A DNA stretch of 64,000 bases from Leptodactylus fallax (GCA_947044405.1 CAMRHE010000502.1:186001-250000), one strand, 5' to 3'. Counted from the stretch's first letter, positions 1-11,236 are shown. The notes: a model not told the origin generated them from the letters alone. Made by a program: numbers and translations.

Positions 1-420
1 CAGGTGACAAGAGGGAGAGCAAATACAGTAACCAAAGTCAAAGCCAGGTAGCTACAGACAAAGACAAATTACAAACAAGAATTTCGAGGAGATGTAGCTG
101 GGTTTGTGTCAGGAGAGTAGAGATATAGTCAAATCAGGAAGTTAGAGGTTCACCAATAGAATATGTCAGAGTCAGTACATGAAGGGTTAATCACAATAGC
201 AAACTGGGTGAGGCAGAAAGCACAAGCAGTGAACACACAGGGAGCCAGGACACATGAAGTAATCACAGGCTCTGAACTAGTGACAGTGTCAAGTTCTAGT
301 AACCCGCACTCAGCCCTTGACTGGATGGCAAAGCAAAGCCATGGTTGGCTCATCATCCTAAGCCACTGATAGCTCTAGCAGCCCCAGCCAGAGTTTTGGC
401 TTGCTGGCACAGCAACCTTA
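1..420 (-). repeat. possible LTR/leader fragment of a Ty3/gypsy-type element
   Basis: Read on the minus strand, this stretch has the repeated short CTGAC/CTTG-rich style seen in the LTR of the element at 9,696-11,937, with the shared run TTACTAGAACTTG-like text and CTGACC clusters. I find no paired LTR, primer-binding site or coding frame. It is therefore only a possible LTR or leader scrap cut by the window edge. It could equally be an unrelated repeat. Confidence 0.25.
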
Positions 421-559
421 AAGGGACTGCTGTGTGACAGAAGCACATATCGTTCACAATCAGTCCCAGCACCACTGCATAAACTGAAGCAATGGCTGTG
501 GGGTGGAGAAGTAGGTAAATTCCTAACAAAATGTATTTCTCACATTTTTTGTAAAAAAT

Positions 560-775
560 CCCCAAATTCCCACATAAAATGCAAATAAGGGTAGAACGAA
601 CAGGAGTATTTGGATCACAATATACTGATTCTTTCTTCAGCATTTTTGTGACCTTTGGTTTGTCTAATTCATTGCCTACTATTACTATGAAGCCTCCCTT
701 ATCTGAGTCCCAAATCAGTATGTTGAGGTTTTCCTTGTCCTCCTTCAGGGCCCATGTTCCACCTATGGACATATT
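560..775 (-). pseudogene. reverse-transcriptase scrap, possibly Penelope-like
   Basis: A minus-strand open stretch contains NLNILIWDSDKGGFIVIVG followed about 15 residues later by KMLKKESVY. The DKGG box followed by a hydrophobic VIV strand and a short basic segment is typical of the N-terminal part of Penelope-like reverse transcriptases. Only about 60 residues resemble the family. No catalytic YxDD box or endonuclease lies nearby, and the frame runs into unrelated sequence on both sides. A chance resemblance is possible. Confidence 0.35.
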
Positions 776-865
776 AGAAATCCAGCATGTACTCCTGATC
801 TCTTCTGGTAAAATCTTAGCTATCTTTTTATGGCTACCAGAAATTGATCCATTGAGGGTGCTCTA

Positions 866-1085
866 GAGATGATGGGTGTTATGTAATTTGGTGGTTCCTC
901 TTCTTGTCAGTGATATTCACTATAGCTAGCTGTTCCTAAAAGTCAAAATTAGCAAAACCTGTGTTGCCCAAATCATTAGTATCTTCTGGATTTGTTGTAT
1001 TACAATGGCATCAGTCAATAGGACTATTACAAAAATGTTTTCTAACTTCGGAGATTGGGCATGATATTTGCAAATAGGTTAAAGA
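866..1085. other. no recognisable feature
   Basis: AT-rich sequence with short unsupported open frames. I recognise no gene, repeat terminus or RNA here. Confidence 0.5.
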
Positions 1086-1089
1086 GGTT

Positions 1090-1335
1090 TTTGAGGAAAA
1101 CTGGAAAACACAGAGAGGGCTGAAGGTGGGGTAAAATAAAAAAGAAAGAAGCAATACTCACCTACCCCTGCTCCTTCTTGCTGGTATTGGCTGAAATTGA
1201 AGAGTCTCAGGTGACCACTGTTGCTGTAGCCAATGGCCAATCATTGGCCTTAGCAGTTACATGTTGAGTATCGGTGATATATTAGCAGTGACGTCACCGA
1301 TACCAAACATGTCACCGCTGAGGCCAGTAATTGGC
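1090..1335 (+). repeat. dispersed repeat of the 'CTCACCTACCCCTGCTCC / GTGACGTCACCG' type
   Basis: The segment has a polypurine lead, a CTCACCT...CTCC box, then GACGTCACCG and an ATTGGCTGCA-like box. Similar wording recurs on one or other strand near 39,990-40,280, 50,870-51,010 and 59,390-59,540. It is a dispersed non-coding repeat; family and ends are not determined. Confidence 0.4.
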
Positions 1336-1380
1336 TGCAACAACCACTTGAGTTGCTTCACTTTCAGCCCTTTCATTACC

Positions 1381-2030
1381 AATAATCTAATATTATCTGA
1401 CAGTACTTTCAATAGAGCAATTTCATCTATATACACATTGTTTAAACATACTTTTTTACTGAAGACAATTATTTTAGTGAAGTGTTTTGGTAGGGACTTT
1501 TTTTGGGCAAGAGTTTTTTCATTAAGTAAACACTTCTGTTTTAACAGCAAAGTGCTACTGATTTTGGCTGTGCAAATCTTAAAAAGAAATCTGTTATATA
1601 CAAGTGGATTCTTGTTGTCCACCCAATATACAGTCTAGCCTGTGCTTATCTTAAAAAAAAAAAAAAAACAGAACATTTTTTAATTTCATGGGTTTTTTCT
1701 GCTCTGGTCTGGTGTCTGACCCATACGCGGTGTCAGGGCAATCTTCCTCCTTTCTTTGATTCATTATTTCCTTTAAATACATACTACTGTTTTAACAGCA
1801 AAGTAAAAATTTTACCCACGCAAATCTTTAAAAAAAACATAACTTCATTATATAAAAGCAGATTCTTTTTTGTTCATCCAATATACAGTCTAGCCTGTAA
1901 TAGTCTTAAATAAACATATGGCAATTTTTAGTTTTTTTTTCCGCTCTGGTCTGTTTTCTGACACAGTGCAAAGGCACATTGTTGTTAATCTGAACAAAGT
2001 ATTCTAAGTATTTATCTGTAAGTGCAAGTG
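1381..2030 (+). repeat. imperfect tandem duplication (~260-bp units) of a dispersed repeat
   Basis: Two units, about 1,530-1,785 and 1,790-2,030, share in the same order CTGTTTTAACAGCAAAGT, a CAATATACAGTCTAGCCTGT box, an A-rich run, and CTGCTCTGGTCTGGT/CCGCTCTGGTCTG. Related units occur at 30,320-30,500 and 32,140-32,400 inside the insertion of block B. That insertion has an imperfect 8-bp target duplication, so the family may be subterminal hAT-type sequence. Confidence 0.55.
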
Positions 2031-2032
2031 CT

Positions 2033-2036
<4 letters not shown>

Positions 2037-2075
<39 letters not shown>
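2037..2075. repeat. (AT)n microsatellite
   Basis: A pure AT dinucleotide run of about 39 bp. Confidence 0.95.
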
Positions 2076-2077
<2 letters not shown>

Positions 2078-2079
2078 AA

Positions 2080-2830
2080 GCCGATGACTGGTAAGATATT
2101 GGAAGGGATGTACATCTCACCCAGATTGCTCATATGGGTGAGATGAGAGAAATCCAGAGAGTTTGTTTCTCAGCAGACAACTATGTTTGCTGAGCACTAT
2201 TTAAGTGCTGTGCACTGGGCTAGATTTTTATGGCATGGCGGGTAGGTTGGTAGTGGGACCTGCCATTCCCATCCCCTCCAGTCCATACCTTGTGGACACT
2301 CCTGGAAGAAACCCAGCTGACAGGGATTGTCCTTGTTAGGGGGGAATAAGAAGTATGCTGGGAGGGCAGACTGTGGCAGAGCTTGGCTGGAGAGCCACAA
2401 AGAGAGTTAGTACTGCTGAAGACAATCCTGACTGTTTGAACTTGTTCCTATTCTAGGTGAGGTAACCTATTTCTGTTTAGTTAGAGCCCAGATGGGCAGG
2501 TATTTATTTTATGGTTTCTGCTATGCTGCATGTACCAAGGAGTGTTTTGAGTGAATAAAACTCAATACTTGGACTAATACCTTGGAGTCTGTGTCCATGT
2601 CAGCCCACCCAGCACCCCCAGATCCTGAGGCTGTTCTCCTACTCCTCCCTGTGATCTTCCTGGTAGGCAGGCCATGTCTACGCTTAACACTAGCACATGG
2701 TCGTCATTTTCATCATCATGTTTTTCCTTCTCCTCCTCTTTCTCTTCTTTCACGCTAACATCAGTTATCCTTAAGGAAATGTGTGGCCAGGAGACAGCAA
2801 TATGCACACAGTCATCTGGCGGTTGCGCAA
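2080..2830. other. unassigned sequence 5' of the hAT remnant
   Basis: No frame here resembles a known protein. By position it may be the 5' (BED-finger) part of the hAT element that follows, but I see no intact zinc-finger pattern. Confidence 0.4.
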
Positions 2831-3326
2831 CATAATTAGCACATGGCCAAGCTGCTAGTGGGGGATTACACTGCATTTCACCAACTGATTGCATGTGCTC
2901 AACCTCGAAGGAGCTGCCATTATTTCTTGAGGAAAGCTGTCTCTGCTTTATATCATCATGTGTCTGAGAACATGGATCTTTCCTTGGATACGTCAGGTTG
3001 GGGAAAGGTGCACGCTATAATTGACACATGTAGCAGCAATTATGGACAAGGACAACACATGGCTTTCATAGTCCATTGGGTTACTGTTTTGAGTGCCAGT
3101 GGCCAGTGGCCACAATCCGGAAACACTGCAAGGCCAGGTGCTAGTTCCACCCTGATTATGCAAGTTCAGTTCCAACACCATATACACCAACACCTCATCT
3201 GGATCTTCCTATCTGGACTGTTTCATATCACTATCTTTACCAGTGCAAGCCGTCATTTCCACTCCTCTTCCTCCTCCTCCTCCACCCTTATTTCATGGGT
3301 GTAAGGCAAAGTGCTGACATGTGGTT

Positions 3327-3523
3327 TTACAATTAATGATCGCAAAATTAATCATGGACACCAAAGTACGCCAATACGATGTTACAACTGTTACAATTGT
3401 AACTTTTTATTGGAGTACTTTGGTGTCCATGATTAATTTTGCATTCTTTGAAACACATGACATGGATGGTGTTAATTTTGCTGTATTGGTAGCCCAATTG
3501 TATATGTAGCTTACAATTAATGA
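3327..3523. mobile_element. 171-bp hairpin insertion with 13-bp direct repeats, inside the hAT remnant
   Basis: The 13-mer TTACAATTAATGA occurs exactly at 3,327-3,339 and again at 3,511-3,523. The hAT reading resumes after the second copy. Between them lies a perfect 28-bp inverted repeat (3,342-3,369 and 3,415-3,442). It extends to about 35 bp per arm with one mismatch, and the loop contains the palindrome GTTACAATTGTAAC. The structure looks like a small hairpin-bearing insertion with a 13-bp target duplication. No coding capacity. Confidence 0.6.
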
Positions 3524-4181
3524 GTCTGGATCAGAGGATCCACACAGCGGAGGAGCTGCTTCACTGTATCCTGCAGCAAGTATACAACTGGATGGCTAAT
3601 CGCTAACTCCAACTGGGCAGCATCGCCCATGGCAACAATATTGTTTCTGCGCTGAAATTAGGATGAATAACACATTGTCCCTGTATGGTGCATGTTCTTA
3701 ATCTGGTGGTTTGCCGCTTTATTAACCTGTAGTGGGTTAAAAGAGGTGCTCCTCATAGCCAGAAAAATCTCTGTGCATTTCAGCCGTTCTAATGTCGCAA
3801 AATACACCCTGCTCGATTTGCAGCAACCAAATGATGAGCTTTTGAACTGCAACGCTATAACTCTGTGGAACTCTACCTTAAACATACTGGAATGTTTGTG
3901 TTTGCAGCTGAAGGCTGGGAAAGACTATTGCATGTAGCAGACCACAGAGACAATGTGGTACTTTGAGATACGTCATTGGTGGCTCATGAGGGATGAGTGA
4001 CAGCTTCTCACGTCCTTTGAAGAAGCCATCAAATTTGTCAGCAGGGATGAATGCATCATCAGAGATGCGATCCCTTTACTGTATATCTTACAGGAAATCC
4101 TTATACACAGAGGGGGCCCTCAAAATGTCACAGGCACATCCAGGTAGGAGGCTGACCATTTTCCATTTCAAGAAGAAGAAC

Positions 4182-4218
<37 letters not shown>
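4182..4218 (+). repeat. (ATG)n microsatellite
   Basis: Twelve or so ATG units in the hAT remnant. The apparent poly-Met or poly-Ile frames across it are artefacts. Confidence 0.9.
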
Positions 4219-4994
4219 CAATGCTGACCAAGAACACCAACCATGCATTCCCTTGGGTCCGCGCATACACTGGCAAGCATGGCAGGCTGTATGCTTCACT
4301 GCTTATACAGCGACAAGCTTATTATTAGCATCAAGCAGAGGGATGAGTACAGGATGGCAGTGCTCTTAGACTCTTGCTATAAATAAAAAATGGGGAGATT
4401 CTTCCCTGCTTCCCAAAGGGAAGAAACATTTGAATATTATCAGGATAGGCTGCCTACCCAGGCTGCTGCAGTGTTTAGATAGAGCATTCCAACTGCCAGT
4501 CGCATGCATAACCAGATGGCCTCTGCCCACTTCCAATCCACCCCACTCAGCCAGCGCTCTGCCAGTGCCACAAGTGTCAGGAGGAATAAAAACAGCAGCT
4601 ACCAGATTACGTACAGTATCTAGAAGATGATGAACCAGAATTTTTTCAGCTTGAAGCCCCAACTGGAGCCACAACAGGCAACTGACACCCACTGGCTGCA
4701 CCAGCAGGAAAAGTCATACCTAGAGTGCCCCTATTGTCCAGCAGATAACTCAGATCCCATGGAATTCTGTGCCAACAAGTAGAGCAGTGGAAGGAGCTGG
4801 CGCAATTTGCTATGGGAGTTTTATTTTGGCCATCCTCTAGTGTTATGGTCAAAATGGTGTTAAGTACTGCAGGTGGTGTTTTAAGACCTAAAAGGATTTT
4901 CACACACCTCTGGCTGATGCCTCCGAATAGTCATGCCACCGTCTCCCTATATCATCGTCTTCCACGTACTGTACTGCTGCTGATGCTACTCCTA

Positions 4995-5190
4995 AATAGC
5001 TACCACCACTGCCACCACTCAGCAGACATGTCCTGCGCCTGGTCCATCATATTATGCCCTGCCGAACTGCCACACATGTTTCCACAGTTGCCTAGTGCCC
5101 ACCACCACTGCCACCACTGAGGCAGACATGACTTGCAGCCTGGTCCACCATCACCTTCCACAATAGCGCACTGTTGATTCCACTGACACA
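4995..5190 (+). repeat. two ~100-bp imperfect tandem units
   Basis: ACCACCACTGCCACCACT...GCAGACATG...CCTGGTCCA recurs with a spacing of about 100 bp (first unit near 5,001, second near 5,101). It probably belongs to the non-coding 3' part of the hAT remnant. Confidence 0.6.
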
Positions 5191-5212
5191 ATGTTGGCAT
5201 AAAAAAAAAAAA

Positions 5213-5233
5213 ATATATATATATATATATATA
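5213..5233. repeat. (AT)n target of the Tc1-like insertion
   Basis: A short AT run into which the Tc1-like element inserted; the other half of the run is at 6,853-6,902. Confidence 0.9.
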
Positions 5234-6852
5234 CAGTACAGACCAATAGTTTGGACACACCTTCTCATTCCAAGAGTTTTCTGTATTTTCAGGACTATAA
5301 AAATTGTAGATTCACACTGAAGGCATCAAAACTATGAATTAACACATGTGGAATTATATACTTAACAAAAAAGTGTGAAACAACTGAAAATATGTCTTAT
5401 ATTCTAGGTTCTTCAAAGTAGCCACCTTTTGCTTTGATTACTGCTTTGCACACTCTTGGCATTCTCTTGATGAGCTTCAAGAGGTAGCCACCTGAAATGG
5501 TCTTCCAACAGTCTTGAAGGAGTTTCACAGAGATGCTTAGCACTTGTTGGCCCTTTTGCGGTCCAGCTCACCCCAAACCATCTCGATTGGGTTCAGGTCT
5601 GGTGACTGTGGAGGCCAGGTCATCTGGCGTAGCACCCCATCACTCTCCTTCTTGGTCAAATAGCCCTTACACAGTCTAGAGGTGTGTTTGGGGTCATTGT
5701 CCTGTTGAAAAATAATGATGGTCCAACTAAACGCAAACCGGATGGAATAGCATGCCGCTGCAAGATGCTGTGGTAACCATGCTGGTTCAGTATTCCTTCA
5801 ATTTTGAATAAATCCCCAACAGTGTCACCAGCAAAGCACCCCCACACCATCACACCTCCTCCTCCATGCTTCACAGTGGGAACCAGGCATGTAGAGTCCA
5901 TTCGTTCACCTTTTCTGCGTTGCACAAAGACACAGTGGTTGGAACCAAAGATCTCAAATTTGGACTCATCAGACCAAAGCACAGATTTCCACAGGTCTAA
6001 TGTCCATTCCTTGTGTTCTTTAGCCCAAACAAGTATCTTGTGCTTGTTGCCTGTCCTTAGCAGTGGTTTCCTAGCAGCTATTTTACCATGAAGGCCTGCT
6101 GCACACAGTCTCCTCTTAACAGTTGCTGTAGAGATGTGTCTGCTGCTAGAACTCTGAGTGGCTTTGACCTGTTCTCTAATCTGAGCTGCTGTTAACCTGC
6201 GATTTCTGAGGCTGGTGACTCGGATGAACTTATCCTCCGCAGCAGAGGTGACTCTTGGTCTTCCTTTCCTGGGGTGGTCCTCATGTGAGCCAGTTTCTTT
6301 GTAGCGCTTGATGGTTTTGGACACTGCACTTGGGGACACTTTCAAAGTTTTCCCAATTTTTCGGACTGACTGACCTTCATTTCTTAAAGTAATGATGGCC
6401 ACTCATTTTTCTTTACTTAGCTGCTTTTTTCTTGCCATAATACAAATTCTAACACTCCATTCAGTAGGACTATCAGCTGTGTATCCACCTGACTTCTGAA
6501 CAACACAACTGATGGTCCCAACCCCATTTATAAGGCAGGAAATCCCACTTATTAAACCTGACAGGGCACACCTGTGAAGTGAAAACCATTTCAGGTGACT
6601 ACCTCTTGTAGCTCATCAAGAGAATGCCAAGAGTGTGCAAAGCAGTAATCAAAGCAAAAGGTGGCTACTTTGAAGAACCTAGAATATAAGACATATTTTC
6701 AGTTGTGTCACACTGTTTTGTTAAGTATATAATTCCACATGTGTTAATTCATAGTTTTGATGCCTTCAGTGTGAATCTACAATTTTTATAGTCATGAAAA
6801 TACAGAAAACTCTTGGAATGAAAAGGTGTGTCCAAACTTTTTGTCTGTACTG
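5234..6852 (-). mobile_element. Tc1-like DNA transposon (family 1), long TIRs
   Basis: The element starts CAGTACAGACC and ends with its inverted complement. The inverted repeats are about 240 bp each (5,234-5,476 and 6,612-6,852) and extend into the 3' end of the transposase frame. It lies in an AT microsatellite, in keeping with TA target choice. The transposase is on the minus strand and broken, so this copy cannot supply active enzyme, although its ends may still be substrates. Confidence 0.92.
5404..6438 (-). pseudogene. Tc1-like transposase, broken
   Basis: A cut-and-paste transposase (paired HTH DNA-binding domain plus DDE nuclease). The natural start is the ATG at 6,436-6,438, and codon 12 is a stop (6,403-6,405), a CGA-to-TGA type change. 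The frame then runs through the HTH segment (GQSVRKIGKTLKVSPSAVSK), a GRPR hinge at about residue 55, the first catalytic Asp in LWSDESKFE and the VKHGGGGVMVWGCF box. After GPS the frame shifts, so the second Asp (QQDNDPKHT) and the NPIE glutamate are in another frame. A further deletion follows near the WGELDR block. The end is the TAG at 5,404. Non-functional as written; family assignment is certain. Confidence 0.9.
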
Positions 6853-6854
6853 TG

Positions 6855-6902
<48 letters not shown>
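6853..6902. repeat. (TA)n microsatellite
   Basis: About 50 bp of TA repeats directly flanking the Tc1-like element. Confidence 0.95.
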
Positions 6903-6904
<2 letters not shown>

Positions 6905-6905
<1 letters not shown>

Positions 6906-7282
6906 TTTACATCTGCTTTCATCGCTGAATAATTTTTTATGGCTTTTTTTGATAACCCAATTTTTCTTCCCATTTCAATTGGCTCAAAGCCACAAATTTG
7001 TCTCCCAAATAACAATAAGCCCCTGTAGCACTTACAAGCATCAAAAGGGGCTAATTTGTCTACAAAATCATTGTTTTATGCAATATAACTGCAATGTGTG
7101 TCAAAAACAACATGGGAAAGCACCTTACCCTAATAAATGGGTAATGTTTGAAGCATTTTAAATGTTAAATGTGTAAAAGTGAGTGTCAGCGCAGTGTAGG
7201 GTTAAACTCTGAGTTTGTATCCTCTGCTTACCATCCGTTTTTTCCATAGACCTACATATAACTGCCACTATGACATAACTTT
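6905..7282. other. no recognisable feature
   Basis: AT-rich sequence before the start of duplicated block A; I see no gene or repeat end. Confidence 0.5.
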
Positions 7283-7317
7283 GTCTGAGTTTGTCTTAGA
7301 GAGATAGAAATAGGATG

Positions 7318-7916
7318 GATAGATTCCTAGGAGCACTAAGAGTATTCTCACTTGTTTTATAGATAGGTTCCTAGAAGCCCTAAGAGTACCCTCCACTGTT
7401 TTATAGATAAGTTCCTAGGAGCCCTAAAGTATTCCCCCCCATTTTTTATAAAAAGGGTCCCCGGGGCCCCAAAGGGTTCTACACTATGTTTTATAGATAG
7501 GTTCCTAGAAGCCCTAGAGTTTCTACACTATGTTTTATAGATAAGTTCCTAGGAGCCCTAAGAGTATTCTACACTATGTTTTATAGATAGGTTCCTAGGG
7601 GCCCTAAAGGTTTTCTCCCCCTTTTTTTATAAAGGGTCCCCGGGGCCCCCCTACCTTCCCCCCCCAGAGTATTCTACACTATGTTTTATAGATAGGTTCC
7701 TAGGAGCCCTAAGAGTGTTCTACACCATGTTTTATAGATAGGTTCCTAGGAGCCCTAAGAGTATTCTACACTATGTTTTATAGATAGGTTCCTAGGAGCC
7801 CTAAGAGTATTCTACACTATGTTTTATAGATAGGTTCCTAGGAGCCCTAAGAGTGTTCTACACCATGTTTTATAGATAGGTTCCTAGGAGCCCTAAGAGC
7901 ATTCTACACTATGTTT
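7318..7916 (+). repeat. 46-bp minisatellite, about 13 units (array A)
   Basis: The unit is roughly AGGTTCCTAGGAGCCCTAAG + AGTATTCTACACTATG + TTTTATAGAT. About 13 units are recognisable. Two units (near 7,428-7,470 and 7,605-7,675) are distorted, with expanded runs of C, G and T. The same family recurs at 23,694-24,105 and, inverted, at 39,010-39,895, each time upstream of an OR gene. Confidence 0.95.
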
Positions 7917-8273
7917 TAAGTCAATTTAAGATGTGATTCATACTTTTCGATCCAAAATGAATCTTGATACTGAACCACCAGAACCCAAAACGAAACAAAT
8001 CTTGAGAGGTTGGCCCATCTCTATATCTCTAGTTTTCTTCTATGTTTCCTACCAGCCCTGGGTCTGTGTTTGCTAATGCCCTCTTGTATAAGGGGTATTT
8101 GTAGTGTTTTGTATTTTACCTTCAGATGCTGGCAAACATCTAACTCATTCGAAACTGAGGAGTCTACATACCTGGCACTGACCCTGCATTCATCTCAGCG
8201 CATTCATCTCTCACATCCCTTATACTGCCAGTCCCAGGAGCAGTGAGTTGATCTAATTTTTCATTTGCCTAGC

Positions 8274-8579
8274 AGTAGAGATGTGAAAACCGTTTTTGAT
8301 CAAACCAGATTGGACACATATTCTCTAAAAGTTTAAGGTTTGACCTAAACATGAATCTTTAGGGGTTCCTCATCCGTGAACCAGTAGTGAAAATATTATA
8401 TTCTGATTCTCTTCAGATTTGTTTTCGGTGGAATAAGTTTATCACCTATTGTAGTTTTACAGAGTATAATAATTTCACTTTCGTTTCACAAGAAACTTAT
8501 TTGACCTGAAACAAATCTTTGAGCCAAATTGTCCAAACTCAAAACAAAACAAATCTTCAGAGGTTCACCCATCTCTACA
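8274..8579. mobile_element. MITE-like insertion with GTAGAGATG...AACC ends
   Basis: The left end GTAGAGATGTGAAAACC and the inverted right end GTAGAGATGGGTGAACC suggest imperfect terminal inverted repeats around about 300 bp of non-coding AT-rich DNA. It falls in the part of block A that is missing from block B (about 8,126-8,637), so no clean empty site is available. Confidence 0.5.
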
Positions 8580-8924
8580 TACCAGGCTGTGAAGAGGAGC
8601 TAAAGTTTTTCACCGTAATCCGTAAGTCTTTAGCCATTGATACTCACTATATGGTAAATGGTGTATAAACCGCACTGCATTACTAAGTATATTACAGAGT
8701 TCTCCAATACTTACATACTATATGAATATGAACCACTGATATTACATACAGATGTCGCCATCTTCTTTAATTCAATAACTGTGAACCATGATACCTCACA
8801 ACAAAAAACATTGAAAACAATTAAATAAAGGTGAGTTAGTGGTAAAGTCGTTAGTAACTGTTTACTTAATATGTTAAAGGTCATTTTAAACTTGGCTACA
8901 TCAGTAGGACATTACATTTCAGGC

Positions 8925-9143
8925 TTTAATTATTTTTCTGCAAAATTGTTGTTGTATCTACATCCCCCCCGTGGGCCTCAAGACCTCAGAGATCATCACC
9001 AGGCCCTGTAGAGGACAGATATCTTCAGGGATTTATCAAGCAGCTTATATAATGTGAAACATCAGAGACTGTGTCCTGTATTACATCTCTTTACCCTTTA
9101 CAGCTGTATTTATTGTCAGCCTTTACCATGAGAAGAAACTTGT
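8925..9143 (+). promoter_or_regulatory. predicted promoter and 5' noncoding exon of OR A
   Basis: In order: a homeodomain-type TAATTA (8,927-8,932), an Olf1/EBF-like CCCGTGGG (8,968-8,975), a TATA-like TTATATAATG (9,045-9,054), and a strong splice donor ACTT|GTAAGT with GT at 9,142-9,143. Homeodomain plus O/E sites near the start site is the usual OR promoter arrangement. The same elements are conserved in block B (24,605-24,841). A pyrimidine-rich acceptor ends at 14,057, three bases before the OR ATG. I infer a short noncoding exon spliced to the coding exon. Start site and usage are unproven. Confidence 0.45.
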
Positions 9144-9695
9144 AAGTAAATAGACTGATTTCTATACACTTAATGAAGATAGAGATAGAATTAGAGAGAT
9201 AACTCCGATAGACAGACAGACGAACATGTTCTGTAAATTCTAAAGTGCCTGATACAGACATTCTACTGTAACAGGAAATTTCCCACGTTAGCCTTTAGAA
9301 GTCCAGTCATGTGCTGTGTAGTTTTCAGATTTGTCCTTCCCTACACTTGGACTTGTGTAGATATTTGTGTTATAAGATTAACAATAATTCAATTCAATTT
9401 AGCTAGAAAGAGGTAGATAGATAGAATAGTATAATGTTACTGAATGAATGACTGACTGACTGATTTATGTGGAGTTATGTGCTCCCCTCTGGAGCACTGA
9501 CCTCTTCTCTGCTCCTCTGATGCACACAATGTTTTTTCTGTATGTTTTCTGTGCAGAGCTATGAGTGTCAAATTGAGGCTCTAATAGACTTGCATTGATA
9601 GTTTGACCTTCTGTTCATGCAGGAAAAACTGAAAAGAATGTAGATTTTGAAACAGATTCTGATGCATTATGAATGTTGGATTCATGGAGATAATG

Positions 9696-10350
9696 TGTAA
9701 GGGTCTTGCCAAACGAAGCAATACCCTGACACTACTGCAGGGGTCTGGGAGGAAGGACAGAGACAAGTGAGCCCTAATCTCACCCCAGCCACTGTCCCTT
9801 CCTATTGCCACAGTTACCCTATATGGTAAAAGGACAACCTGAAGACAAGCCCTATACTTGGTAAGTGACACACAGAACAGGACAAGACAAACAAACGACA
9901 AAAGAGAGGTCAGGAAGCCAAGGGGTCAGTAACAAACGAGCAAAGCAGTACAAAGTCAAAATCCAAGAGAATAGTCAGGGGCAAGCCAAAGGGTCAGAGA
10001 ATCAAGTAACAAAGTATCAAGGAGTATAGAAAGAGAGCAGGCAAAACACAAGTGTAATAACCGGCAACTTGCTGAGAAATGACATCCTGTATATAGAAAG
10101 TCTGGGCCCAGCCTCAGATCTGATAGGTACACAGGCTGTCAATCACACAAGCCAGGAAGAGATTAACTCTATACCGTCCAGAGAGAAATGTTCAGACACG
10201 GGTGGGGCCGGAAATCCATTACACTGACTAGGACCATGTTCAGACTGAGCAGCAAGAAACTTACATAAAGAACCAAACTGAACACGCCTCCCTCGCCACA
10301 GCATGCGAGCAGAGGGCGGCACCGAGACCCGAAACGGCAGAGACGTTACA
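9696..10350 (-). repeat. 3' LTR
   Basis: 655 bp with TG...CA-type termini (TGTAA...TTACA). It is the downstream LTR of the minus-strand element and follows a purine-rich tract. Confidence 0.92.
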
Positions 10351-11236
10351 GTACCACCCCTTTATGAGGGGCCACCGGACCCTCACCAGATAAACCAGTT
10401 TTAGTAGGACCCAGTATTTTCTCTGCCTTCAATTCAGGGTCTTTTTGCACAACCACAGACACTGGTGGGCCAGGCAAACATTTTTTATTCACCTGGTGTT
10501 TCCCACCTTTAGCAGCCGAGACAGTCTCTTCAGTAACACAATTTAAAGTGTGCAAAGAAGTCATATCAGCAAATACCTGGTTGCCTGAGTGGTTCTTCTG
10601 ATTACCACTCAGGCACTGAAGCTTTTCTGCTGGTCTGCGAGGTCTGATCGAGCAGTCACTGATGAAATGACCGGAAGCACCACAGTAGAGGCAGAGATTG
10701 TTCCTGAGACGATGCTCTCGTCACGTCTTGGCATCCATAGCTCCCAGTTGCATGGGTTCCTCACCAGGAGTCATGGGAGAAATAACAGGTTTTTCAGGAG
10801 AGAGAGAGGGAGAGACAGAAAACTTGGAAGAAGCAGACCCTATTCTCTCTTTAACATCTGGCTCAGCATATCTAGACCCCAAAGACAAAAAAAAATTTTT
10901 CAAGGTCAATCCACTCCTCAGCCCCAGGAGGGAGTTTAAGGGCCCAAGCCTGTAGATCCCCCTGTAGGAGGGATATACAGTAACTACTCCAACCATTTGG
11001 GCTTGGGATGCATGTGGATTAATCTGGAAATACAAGCGACAAGACTCCCGGAAAGTCTCAAACCTTTCACGATCCCCTGAAAAACGGTCGGGGAGTAGCA
11101 TCTTAACTCTAAAAGGGGCAGAAACAACTGGAGATGCTGCAGCGGCATCAGTAAGGGTCTGCACCTGTTTAGCAAGCTCATTTACCAGAACTGCCAAACC
11201 TTCCAACTTGGCTGCAAGGCCCTGAATAGGATCCAT
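10346..11236 (-). pseudogene. gag of a sushi-type Ty3/gypsy element, damaged
   Basis: Minus-strand reading begins at the ATG at 11,234-11,236 (MDPIQGLAAKLEGL). It contains the conserved capsid segment DRFSGDRERFETFRESCRLY typical of sushi-like gags. Between about 10,985 and 10,895 a frameshifted stretch replaces the expected Leu/Trp-rich block, and a compensating shift at an oligo-T run restores the frame. A TGA at 10,721-10,723 then interrupts it just before the zinc knuckle ([18 protein letters not shown] type). Gag proteins of this lineage form particles and bind RNA; the vertebrate RTL/PEG10 genes derive from it. This copy has no protease, reverse transcriptase or integrase downstream and is non-functional. 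Confidence 0.85.

Larger units (their letters stand above)
2831..4900 (+). pseudogene. decayed hAT-superfamily (BED-finger type) transposase
   Basis: Plus-strand frames, broken by several stops and shifts, match the hAT transposase order. About 2,843-3,090 has the MAKLLVGDY...FLRKAVSALYHHVSEN segment and the following HWVT. About 3,540-3,720 has HTAEELLHCILQQ...MVHVLNLVV. About 3,780-3,900 holds the hallmark WNSTLNILECLCLQ, and 4,010-4,110 the FEEAIKFVSRDE...IPLLYILQEIL segment. A degraded (L)DPRYK-like block lies near 4,370. About 4,820-4,900 carries the C-terminal dimerisation motif SSSVMVKMVLSTAGGVLRPKR. In an active element this enzyme would cut and paste hAT DNA in the nucleus. Here no continuous frame survives, a 171-bp insertion interrupts it at 3,340-3,523, and an (ATG)n run interrupts the linker. 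Element ends were not found. Family assignment is secure; subfamily is not. Confidence 0.8.

Noticed and set aside
2843..3304. Possible domesticated BED-type host gene
   Set aside because: Frames are broken repeatedly over 2 kb and contain an insertion; no intact exon structure.
3993..4328. Open frame with a run of 12 methionines
   Set aside because: Caused by (ATG)n; the true content is broken hAT transposase in other frames.
7318..7916. Regular repeats suggesting a CRISPR array
   Set aside because: Units are contiguous without unique spacers, and the genome is vertebrate; it is a minisatellite.
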